A DNA stretch of 64,000 nucleotides from Ornithodoros turicata (lineage: Eukaryota; Arthropoda; Arachnida; Ixodida; Argasidae). A model generated the notes under the pieces. The model was not told the DNA's origin, searched no databases, and worked only from the letters and a program-made list of their open reading frames with translations. Numbering within the stretch: the stretch's first letter is position 1; each line of letters opens with the position of its first letter. The stretch covers positions 496,001 to 560,000 of the forward strand of contig NW_026999348.1 of the NCBI RefSeq assembly GCF_037126465.1, in the 5' to 3' direction. The position numbers were made by a program, and so were the translations under genes. Of this stretch, positions 13,281 to 21,410 are shown piece by piece.

Positions 13281-15778
13281 TAGGGGAGAAAAGACACCCG
13301 AGACTGAAGTAGGGAGTAGGGGGAAGTTATTTATTAAGCTGGCATGTAAACTAAGGGTCTGGGGAAGTCTACGTTTCGGCGGAAGCTCTGCCTTCTTCGG
13401 AGCTTCCGCCGAAACGTAGACTTCCCAGACCCTTAGTTTAAATGCCAGCTTAATAAATAACTTCCCCCTACTCCCTACTTCAGTCTCTGCTGTCTTTTCT
13501 CCCCTATCTATATTCAACATCCTGGTCGTTCAAACCTAAATTTTGTAGCGTATATATATATATATATATATATACTGTAAACATATCCTTGTTTGTGATG
13601 TATTAAGTTTTGCAACCATTAAAAGATAGCAAACAATCGTACCCGCGAACACAGTTAATTATACTGTGAAAGGAAACAGCCTTCGAGTCACGAAATTAAG
13701 TACCTGCGACAAATGACTCAATGTGTGATGTGCGAAAATTAATACATTGTCAACAAAAATGTGTTCACAGTATTTTGGTATACTCTGCTTGTAGGAAAGG
13801 TACATGATGAGGCTAGGTGGCACAAACAACGGAGACAGAGCAAGACGCATCCCCTATGCACTGGTCTCGGACGAGGTGGCTCAGGAATTCAACTGGACCG
13901 GAAGTGGGGGCAAAAAGAAGTTCAGCTCTCTAGAATGCTGCAGCATCATGTGCAGTGAGTATATTCCCAAACTGTATGGCATATAGCATGTGGAAATTAT
14001 CCTGTACATTTATTAGCATTTGACTGTCTTGCTGACTGCATATTCTTACTTTTTCTGCCTGAAGTGCAATAGGAGTGATGCACCAACCACCGAGTGCTTG
14101 AGGGAACTGATGTTCTGAGGCAGGAACAACATAAAAGGGAGAAATACATACAAAGCCTCAAATTGCCTAAGAAACTAACGAAGAAAGATGAGGGAATCAC
14201 TGAAAAGGTTAGCCAGCTGTAGGACTCGAACCCACAACCTCTGCATTACCAGTCTAGGGCTCTACCAATTGAATCAAGCTAACATACCTCCCCAGCGACT
14301 TCCAAGGGTGCGTTGTCTGAAGGGACAAACCAGTCACTCTATCGCACTCATCCTCCTTTCACTCTTACATTTTTGCTCTCTCATACACACATTCATATGG
14401 CGGGATCGACGCAAGCGGCAACTGTTGAACATGAGAGAACTGATGTTCTGAGGCAGGAACAAGTCCTAGAGCTAGCTAACCTTTTCAGTGACTTTCATCT
14501 TTCTCGTTTAATTTCCTAGGCAATTTGAGGCTTTGTATGTATTTGTTAACCTTTTCAGTGACTTTCATGCTTCTTCAATAAGTGCTGTTCCATCCAGCTC
14601 CATAGAAAGTGTTCTTGGCTGCGTTTACGCCAAAGCACGGAGCGGGCAACGACTTTCCAGTCCATGGATGTCGTGTGCATCAGGAGAAAACGAAACCTCA
14701 AGTTAACGAGGCGAAGCAGCGTTTAACCAAATTTAAACTTTGGAGTGAGATGTTGCAGCGACTTTACTAGCCTAGTAATTGGCCAAAGCCGATGCCAGCT
14801 AGGCCTATTCTAGCCCTAGCCAAGAAGTCACGGGGGCACACGTGTGTATCGTCACATTGACGTTTTAAGGATCTGTGCTGTTCGTTTTGTGTTATCTTGT
14901 GTTTTTCCCACTCTCAAAGACATCTCACCAACCGAAGCAGGCAGGGTGGTCTGGTAGACCTCCAATTTTTTTTCTTTCAAACATATATTAAAACCCTGTC
15001 CCTAGGAGGAACAAGGGCACTGAAAGTATAGTAGAAAATAATTTGTAGTTATTTTTGATTATCATTGAGATGTGGGCATTTCAACCGTAGGGTTCCTACG
15101 AAGTTTGACGCCACTTATCTTCATAACTATTTGACATATTCAGCTGATTTCTTTCTTTCTTCTTTCCCCCATATATTGTTAGGGGTGTATAGCATTACAT
15201 CTTAAGTTCCGAGGGTTCAAGGGTGTGCCTTTGACGAGATAAAAACTCGCAAATATGGTGTCCTAAGGGCAGTTTTAAGGATTGCTAGGCCTTCAGACAA
15301 TGAAGCACATTGTGTATGTGGAAACTCGGTTCACGACCGCTATACACTGACTTCTCGGAAGCAGGTCAGGCTCGTAGCTCCTGAATCTCCAGCTTCCGAA
15401 TCTCACACGTGTAAATAGAGTGACAAATTGGCCTAGATACAATGACACTGAAATTAAAGTGGAAAGCACTCATCCCACGTCATAAAATAGAAACCATATA
15501 TGTCCGGGGCCGTCCGATGGTGGATTGCAAAGCTGTAACATGCTGTACCAAAATTCGATTTTTTTCTGCGCCAGAACAACTTGAGGCTCTCCATCACTGC
15601 AATAGACATGCTTGTGTGTTTAAAACAATTTGTATTTATTTTTACAGGTGCTGTCAACAAAGCTACAGACTGTGGAACGGTTGCCGAAACTGAGAAGGCG
15701 ATACAGACCTGGCTGCGGCATGCGCGGGAAAGGATAGCAAAAAAGGCCACCAAGAGGGCTTCTGCACAGCAGTTGTAA
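7612..15778 (+). CDS. DUF4806-type host protein, six-exon partial gene model
   Basis: Proposed exons are 7612-7675, 7792-7860, 8001-8093, 8670-8881, 13795-13954 and 15648-15778. Every intron has GT...AG ends. The phases (1, 1, 1, 0, 1) chain without a stop, and the summed length is 729 nt, 243 codons including the TAA stop. The three downstream exons carry the DUF4806 signature: a helical segment near TVLRTMNIITLRV, then YMMRLGG, then an RRI...F-N-W-T-G-S-G-G core, and a C-terminal WLRHARERI. DUF4806 is a domain of unknown function found in arthropod proteins of probable nuclear, transposon-related origin. The two earliest exons are a Ser/Thr-rich linker and are less certain. The N-terminal domain is not identified, so the gene is incomplete at the 5' side. 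No function is assigned. Confidence 0.72.
8001..8093 (+). CDS. Linker exon of the DUF4806 gene
   Basis: The exon is flanked by CCTTCAG and GTCAGT. The 93 nt encode a Ser-rich segment (RSASSASEHSVRS...) and leave one base that completes a Glu codon with the AG at the start of the next exon. A competing donor two codons upstream (CACAG|GTCAGG) breaks phase with the next exon. Confidence 0.55.
8340..8600 (-). pseudogene. hAT transposase C-terminal fragment
   Basis: The minus-strand 86-codon frame contains LSWYLANKYFVTPATS followed by LSSERVFFTSGNVV and then LLTEHVKQL. This is the hAT-family dimerisation region (PATS..SER.FS..G....R..L.PE). Only this C-terminal domain is left. No catalytic part or inverted termini were seen around it, so it is a relic. 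It sits in the intron between exons 8001-8093 and 8670-8881 of the DUF4806 gene, antisense to it. The expected Arg after the GN motif is replaced and the segment has no zinc finger. Confidence 0.75.
8670..8881 (+). CDS. DUF4806 exon, start of the domain
   Basis: The acceptor is TTGTGTTGTAG and the donor is CTG|GTAAGT (phase 0). The exon encodes FEKTVLRTMNIITLRV, the usual helix ahead of DUF4806. It continues through an LFTDVDEFLHYDKEI segment that corresponds to the first helices of the domain. A Met lies inside, but the frame is open up to the acceptor, so this is an internal exon. Confidence 0.75.
8882..9430. other. Intron sequence before the satellite
   Basis: Intronic AT-rich DNA. It ends in a TATATACATATACATATATAT run that borders the repeat array. 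No other feature is seen. Confidence 0.5.
9431..13228. repeat. Satellite array, about twelve 287-288 bp units plus one inverted unit
   Basis: From 9743 to 13228 a unit of 287-288 bp repeats head to tail with very few differences. The segment 9431-9742 is one unit in reverse orientation, so the array begins with an inverted junction near 9742. Marker variants (7 or 8 T before AATGG, GCCAATCCC or GCGAATCCC, GAATGCTC or GAGTGCTC) recur every four units. Units starting near 9848, 10144, 10431 and 10710 match those near 10998, 11294, 11581 and 11860, which indicates a tetrameric higher-order repeat. The array is flanked by TA-rich runs and lies within an intron of the DUF4806 gene. The same ORFs recur on both strands of each unit, which is a consequence of the repetition. 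Confidence 0.97.
13228..13277. repeat. (CT)n(TA)n microsatellite
   Basis: A CT run followed by a TA run separates the satellite array from the palindrome that follows. Confidence 0.95.
13275..13512. repeat. Near-perfect palindrome, about 110 bp arms
   Basis: The arm 13275-13387 (ATAGATAGGGGAGAAAAGAC... to GGCGGAAGCT) is repeated in reverse complement at 13401-13512 around a 13-base spacer. Only scattered differences and a 1-base indel are visible. Such long hairpins are typical of foldback elements. A second TA microsatellite follows at 13549-13574. Confidence 0.93.
13795..13954 (+). CDS. DUF4806 exon, core of the domain
   Basis: The acceptor is CTTGTAG and the donor is TGCA|GTGAGT. In phase with the previous exon it encodes ERYMMRLGG, an RRIPYAL segment and F-N-W-T-G-S-G-G-K-K-K-F. 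These are the most conserved residues of DUF4806. Confidence 0.85.
14142..14580. repeat. Foldback repeat containing a tRNA-derived SINE
   Basis: The arms at 14142-14213 and 14475-14544 are inverted copies (AAATACATACAAAGCCTCAA / reverse complement). The direct repeat GAACTGATGTTCTGAGGCAG is present at 14106 and 14439. A third partial copy of the right arm follows at 14547. The block sits in the last intron of the DUF4806 gene. Confidence 0.7.
14212..14283 (-). ncRNA. tRNA-like sequence, probable tRNA-Thr-derived SINE head
   Basis: On the minus strand a 72 nt cloverleaf-like sequence has a complete 7 bp acceptor stem (GTTAGCT with AGCTGGC), a 5 bp T stem and an exact B box GGTTCGAGTCC. It also has an A-box-like TTGATTCAATTGG and a loop CTGGTAA that would give anticodon GGT. 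The anticodon stem is mismatched and the sequence lies inside a repeat, so a SINE or pseudo-tRNA is more likely than a working tRNA gene. Confidence 0.6.
14581..15647. other. Intron sequence
   Basis: Remainder of the last intron of the DUF4806 gene. It ends in the acceptor TTTTTACAG. No other feature is supported. Confidence 0.45.
15648..15778 (+). CDS. DUF4806 last exon
   Basis: The exon opens after TATTTATTTTTACAG. Its first two bases complete a Ser codon with the previous exon. It encodes the C-terminal helix with KAIQTWLRHARERI and then a Lys-rich tail, ending in TAA. I saw no canonical AATAAA in the 320 bp before the gypsy insertion, so the 3' UTR may have been split by that insertion. 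Confidence 0.82.
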
Positions 15779-16099
15779 TTTGCATGTGGAAAAGTTAATG
15801 GAACACCAGAGTGATACATTTCTCCATCAAGATGATACCTTAGCGGCATAGCTCAGCATTTCGCGCTGCAAAGCTCGCAATCATTTGAGAAGGCCAATCA
15901 TTTGATAAGGCAAGAGTCCAGTTTTAGTACGAACTGACGTGTAGTTCGACATGCTGCCTGTAATATTGTGCTTGTAAGTAACTATACCACACCACTACAC
16001 CAACCTTACAAAATTAATTTTGCTGATCGCATCTTGACCATTACGATGTCATGGAGTGAGCTCATGCTGGGCAGTAGGGGACTCAGCAGATAACATCAC

Positions 16100-16243
16100 T
16101 GTCGGGATGACGACGAGGAAGAAACTGTTTCGCGCGTGTGTGTCGGGGTGGCCTGTCGGGGTTGGTCGAATAAACACTTCACGTTCTGACATTCTCGGGA
16201 GCGGTAGTCTCTTGCCTGACCTAACCCGCTCGGAATCACGACA
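16100..16243 (+). repeat. 5' LTR of the gypsy element
   Basis: 144 bp from TGTCGGGATGACG to CACGACA. It contains AATAAA (GTCGAATAAACAC), the likely polyadenylation signal. Confidence 0.95.
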
Positions 16244-16261
16244 TGGTGGCAGCGCTGCCAC

Positions 16262-17596
16262 ATGGTGGCAGCGCTGTTTAATCAGCGCTGCCAGCTGGAA
16301 CACGAGCCGGTTGAATCGTTCATAAAGGAGCTCCACCGTCTTGCGGATTCTTGTGAATTCGGTGCGCTGAAGGCCGAACTGATCCGCGACAGGCTTGTGG
16401 TTGGACTGCGTGACCGCTCGCTGAGCGAAAAGCTGCAGCTGGATGCAGATCTCACGCTGGACAAGGCAGTAAACACAGCCCGTAACTCTGAGGCAGTAAA
16501 GAGCCAGCAACAGGTGCTGCATGGAAACGGCGCGGCTCAACAGACTGATCTAGACGCTCTCACAGCAGGTGGAAGGGTGCCCTTGAAGCCCTCTGGTGGC
16601 CGAGACAGCGTGCCGACAGAGCCATGCGGTTGGTGTGGCGGCACACGTGGCCATCCCAGAACGAGCTGCCCAGCCCAAGGACAGACTTGCCGCCTCTGTG
16701 GAAAGAAGGGACATTATGCGACGGTCTGCAAATATGCTAAGAAAGACAGGAAACAGAAGGAAACACGACGAGGTCGTGCACGAGGTGCGGCTCGGAAAGG
16801 CGCTTTGGAAGAGGTGTTTCTAGGAGAAATGCACCTCTCGCCGGCATGTGACCCGTGGTTCATCACAGCCTCCATTGATGGGAGACAACTCAAATTCAAG
16901 GTCGACACAGGCGCCGACGTGACTGCAGTGCCGGGAGCTTCGCTCCCGCCAGACGTTTGTGTGAAGAAACCCACGAAAGCGCTCTATGGACCTGGGAGGA
17001 TCAAAGTAAAGACCATTGGGCAGACAAGAGTTAACATATCCTGGAACGGAAACACAACGACGCAAGACGTGTTCGTCGTGGATGGCTTGCAACATGCCCT
17101 TCTTGGAAGGCCTGCCATACGAGCACTAAACGTTCTCCCACAGTTGCTCGCACTAGAGGACAGCACAGGAAGCGATCCTGTGGTCTCTGAGTATTCAAGG
17201 TTGTTTGGTACCCTCGGACAGCTCGCAGTCAAGTACAAAATCAAATTGGTACCGGGTGCGACGCCACATGCTGTGACCTACCCGAGACGCGTGCCGTTAC
17301 CGTTGCTCCCTGCCGTCCAAGACGAAGTGCGCCGCATGGAGGAACTCGGCGTGATACGGAAGGTGGAACACGCCACAGAATGGTGCGCCCCAATGGTGGT
17401 GGTGAAGAAAAAGAATGGAAAACTTCGTATATGCGTTGACTACGCAGAGCTTAACAAACAAATAGTCCGGGAGCGTGTCATGATGCAACAGTTGAAGAAA
17501 ATCTCAGCAAGATATCTGGCGCAGCCGTCTTCAGCAAGCTCGACGCCAATGCTGGTTATTGGCAATTTCCGTTGTACCCGGAAAGCTCCGAGTTAA
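16262..17596 (+). pseudogene. Gypsy gag (C-terminal half), protease and start of RT
   Basis: The 444-codon frame opens inside gag, with a Retrotrans_gag-like segment (ELIRDRLVVGL, then LTLDKAVNTAR). Two Cys/His motifs follow around residues 120-155; CRLCGKKGHYATVC is the canonical zinc knuckle. An aspartic protease comes next with V-D-T-G-A-D at residues 214-219. The frame then runs into the RT N-terminal motifs (EWCAPMVVVKKKNGKLRICVDY). After about residue 415 the translation loses RT similarity through small indels. The gag N-terminus is missing: the 5' LTR joins almost directly to mid-gag. Confidence 0.9.
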
Positions 17597-18315
17597 CGAC
17601 CTTCATCACGCCCTTGGGACGATACCAGTTCCTCCGCCTGCCCTTTGGCATCGCCACAGCACCAGAGTTCTTTCAAAGAGAAATGTTACGAATTCTGGAA
17701 GGCCTAGCAGGAACTACTTGTCACATGGACGACATTCTGGTTTACGGGAGTAACCGCAAGGAGCACGACAAACGCCTGGACGCTGTACTCCGGAGACTTA
17801 GTGATGCAGGTGTCACTTTGAATAAGGAAAAATGTGAGTTCGGAAAGCAGAGGATCCAGTTCCTGGGACATATCCTATCACCAGGGGGGATATCCGCGGA
17901 CCCCGAAAAAACCGAAGCGATCCGGAAACTGCCTGTTCCGGCGTCACTCAGCGAGCTCAGGGCCTTCTTCGGGATGCTAAACCATCTCATGAAGTTTCTG
18001 CCGGGACTGTCCGAAATCAGCAAACCTTTGCGGGATCTGCTTGCATCCGACGCCGCGTGGATCTGGGGCCCACAACAGCAACGTGCGTTTGACAGCTTGA
18101 AAGACCAGCTCACAAGAACGTCTGTGCTGACGTACTACGATCCCGGTCGTCCACACACTCTCTCAGTGGATGCGTCTTCGTATGGCCTGGGCGCAGTATT
18201 GCTCCAGGAAGACCTGGACGGCCAGCGACGACCTGTTGCTTACGCTTCCAGGGCCCTGACGTCCACGGAACAGCGGTACGCGCAGGTGGAGAAGGAGGCC
18301 TTGGCTATCACATAG
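17572..18315 (+). pseudogene. Gypsy reverse transcriptase and RNase H start
   Basis: This frame overlaps the previous ORF end. It carries the RT palm with LPFGIATAPEFFQ and the catalytic M-D-D (residues 52-54), the thumb (FLGHILSPGGI), and RNase H with LSVDASSYGLGAVLLQ near residue 198. It ends at a TAG in a position where the family normally has a Trp codon, just before the motif C-E-K-F. This nonsense change separates RNase H from integrase. Confidence 0.92.
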
Positions 18316-18333
18316 GCGTGCGAAAAGTTCCGA

Positions 18334-19866
18334 ATGTACGTTCTCGGCCTCCGTTTTCACGTCGAAACCGACCACAAGCCGCTGGTGCCCATCTTTTCGA
18401 CAAAGCGGCTGGACGATCTGACGCCTAGGCTACAGCGGATGAGGTTACGTACCATGGAGTACGATTTCTCTATTGATCACGTGCCAGGAAAGAACCTGCA
18501 CACCGCAGATGTTCTCTCGAGGAACCCTGTGCAGAGAAGCAACGGAGGACTTCTGGAAATCGCCTTAAAGGATTACGAAGCCCTTGCCATCGAAAGCCTG
18601 CCGGCGTCCGACAGCATGCTGTCGCGCATTAGACAAGCTCAGGAGGCAGACAGGACTCTGCAGTTGGTGACTCAATACAGCGCCACACAGTGGCCAGAAA
18701 CGAGAGATCTCTCTCCTGAAGTTCGTCTATACGCAAGCGTTGCAGCCGAGCTCTCTGTTGTGGACGGTCTTCTCCTTAGGGGCGCCCGTCTGGTCATACC
18801 TCCTTCGCTTCGGCAAGAAGTTCTCGAGAAACTACACGTGGGCCATCAAGGCGTTTCAAGGTGCCGCGCTAACGCTCGCGAGACAGTCTGGTGGCCAGGA
18901 ATCAGCGCTAACCTTCAAGACTTCGTGCAGAAGTGCCCAACCTGCCAGGCACACAGGCGGCCAGGCGCCGAACCGTTGCTTCAGACTCTGCTTCCGGCAA
19001 GACCGTGGGAGGTAATCGGCATGGACATTTTCTACGCCAAGTCCCGGAACTACCTAGTCGTTGTCGATTACTTTTCCAAATTCTTTGAGCTAGCGCCACT
19101 GAAGAAAACTGCAACCGCAGACGTCATCTCGAAGCTAGAGCCGATATTCGCAAGATTTGGGTTTCCCGACGTGATCCGCTCAGACAACGGACCACAGTTC
19201 GCGTCGCACGACTTCAAACGGTTCCTGTCCAAACACGACATCAGGCATGTGACGTCGAGCCCCTATTATCCCCAGGGCAACGGTCAGGCGGAACGAACAG
19301 TGCAGACGGCGAAGATGCTACTTGCAAAATCACCCAATGTGCACCAGGCGCTTCTAGCACACCGGTCTACGCCTGGACAGTGCGGTTACTCGCCGGCCGA
19401 GCTGCTGATGGGACGAAAGATCAAGTCTACTGTGCCGACGACGCCCGACAATCTTATTCCACAGTGGAGCCACTTGACCGAGTACAGGAAGGCGTACCAC
19501 GAGGCGCAGAAGTCTCAAGCGTCCACGTACGACACTCGACGGAGGGCGTGCGAACGCCAGGAGCTGCCCAGCGAAACACACGTTAGGATCCTGTCTGGAG
19601 CAGCAACACACGGTACGATTTGGGGCACAGCCTCTACTCCGAGGTCCTACGTCGTCCAAACAAGTGCTGGGGTCACAAGGCGCACAAGCAGGCACTTGCA
19701 GGCGGATTCGAGCTCTCATCGGGATGACCAGGCGACCCAGCAGCGCCACAGCGATCAAACAACGGGGGAGACCTCCCACGCATCTCAAAACCAGGCTGAG
19801 GGACTGAGAACAAGGTCTGGGAGAATTGTAAAAAAACCTGAACGATACGGTGTTGTAGCACCATAG
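18334..19866 (+). pseudogene. Gypsy RNase H end and integrase
   Basis: 510 codons in the same frame as the preceding RT, resuming after the TAG. It starts with the RNase H end (ETDHKPLVPIF). The HHCC zinc-binding domain follows (H-V-G-H-Q-G ... C-P-T-C-Q-A-H), then the DDE core with GMDIF, SDNGPQF and PQGNGQAERT. A C-terminal region of the GPY/F type follows, and the stop is TAG at 19864-19866. All three acidic catalytic residues are visible, so this part is intact; the defect is that it is cut off from gag and RT. Confidence 0.93.
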
Positions 19867-19953
19867 AGCTGGAAATGACGCTTAGGGGAAAGTGTGTTCT
19901 TTATGTAATATGTGTTCTTTATCTTCAGTGCAACAATTTCTAAAAGGGGGAGA

Positions 19954-20097
19954 TGTCGGGATGACGACGAGGAAGAAACTGTTTCGCGCGTGTGTGTCGG
20001 GGTGGCCTGTCGGGGTTGGTCGAATAAACACTTCACGTTCTGACATTATCGGGAGCGGTAGTCTCTTGCCTGACCTAACCCGCTCGGAATCACGACA
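19954..20097 (+). repeat. 3' LTR of the gypsy element
   Basis: 144 bp, matching the 5' LTR except for one base. It is followed by the second ATCAC target copy. Confidence 0.95.
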
Positions 20098-20102
20098 ATC
20101 AC

Positions 20103-21410
20103 TTACAACCAAAGCTCTGCAAAATAATCCATGAGCACGATATGATCACTCTGAGGGGTATTTTCGTGGCATGAGCTGACTGTGCGATATCATGATAGTG
20201 ATTGTGCGACCAGCGACATTCATTCGTGCGAGGTCTGTGCAGTGGGGCAGCATAGTTCCTTGCAAGTACGAGATAAACAGGGGCCTTATCGACCATCTCG
20301 TGAGTTTGTACCACTACTGAACTCGTACCTTCAAATGATTGTGATCCTGGGCGTTTCTGCCCGAAATGCCAAGCTACAACAAGTACTGAACTGGAAAGTG
20401 TGCACAGAGATGTGTCTGGGTCTCCCAGTCACCCTTCTGTGAACTTGCTTCTAGGGTGTCACTGTGGTAGAGAAATAAGCTATTTGGTGTTTTGAAAATA
20501 TGTACACAGCATACTGAGATCAGCATTGTGTGCAATGGAACGACCTACATGTCACAATGTGCTCTTTTTTAAACTTTTATGTTCTTGTAAAATATTCACT
20601 ATGTATTGCCCTTTATTTTGATTTTTTTTAAAGTCACTCAACGTTATAATCTTACACGCTTTACTACTGGTACACATTATACTGTGCTTGCCTTTTTACA
20701 TGTTTAATCTAGTCACTATAAGATGCTACAGCAAGGGTATAGTCATGTTATTTTTTCATTGCAGCTAATTAATTATTCCCTTTGAAGAACATGAAAAAAG
20801 AGAGAGGCACCCAAAATGCAACAGTACCATGTCATTTTCTGTTTTGCTATTTCCTTGTGAACAAGGAAGCCCATGTCATATGCCAGAGTTGAGAGAGAAC
20901 ATCCACTATCTTTCATTGTATGCTTGGAAGCCTTAATATTGAGACATTGCTGATGTACTGTTCACTTGAGTATACTTGCGCTTGAAGATTTAAACACTTC
21001 AGCTCTTGTCAGTCCACTTTGTATTTTAACTTTTTGTGTGGCACAACACTAGTCACTATTTTATTCTTGCTTGATGCCCATTTGTGTGCCACAAAATTCG
21101 TCAGTATATACTGCACTGTGCAAGGTAGTTTTAACCAAAGCAGTTTGTCATTGTGTGATAAAAGAGGGGGCACAGGAGATTATACCGCAGGTGGCTTATT
21201 TGAAAAGAAACGTATGTTTATATATGAAGCTCGGAGGTGCAACAGTTGAGCACTGAGTGACACTTGCCCTCTATCTGTAAGGATTTTTTTTTGTACTTTA
21301 TGCTAGTCATTATATACTCTACATTATTTGGAGACTGATTCTAGCCAGTGTTCTGTGTTATGGAATAATAATGCAACATATGTTCTGCTTTCATCAAATT
21401 TTTCTACATT
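20103..21410. other. No gene seen
   Basis: AT-rich DNA continuing the sequence interrupted by the gypsy element. It may be 3' UTR or flank of the DUF4806 gene. Short motifs such as CTAGTCACTAT recur but no element is delimited. Confidence 0.35.

Larger units (their letters stand above)
16095..20102 (+). mobile_element. Ty3/gypsy LTR retrotransposon, gag-truncated
   Basis: The LTRs are 16100-16243 and 19954-20097 (144 bp each, TG...CA ends, one visible difference: ATTCTCGG against ATTATCGG). The 5 bp target duplication ATCAC is present at 16095-16099 and 20098-20102. A purine run AAAAGGGGGAGA precedes the 3' LTR. Between them lies one gag-pol reading frame in the order zinc knuckles, protease, reverse transcriptase, RNase H, integrase. 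It is interrupted by frame changes near 17490-17580 and an in-frame TAG at 18313. Near-identical LTRs point to recent insertion, while the coding defects make this copy non-autonomous. There is no envelope gene. Confidence 0.95.

Noticed and set aside
13017..13520. 167-codon minus-strand ORF with Tyr-Ile and Arg-Glu runs
   Set aside because: It is a read-through of the palindrome, a TA/CT microsatellite and one satellite unit. The residue runs are microsatellite translation.
14212..14283. Functional tRNA-Thr gene
   Set aside because: The anticodon stem is mismatched and the sequence lies within an inverted repeat, which favours a SINE.
15454..15849. 131-codon minus-strand ORF over the last DUF4806 exon
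   Set aside because: Shadow of the + strand exon, which has clear splice borders and domain similarity.
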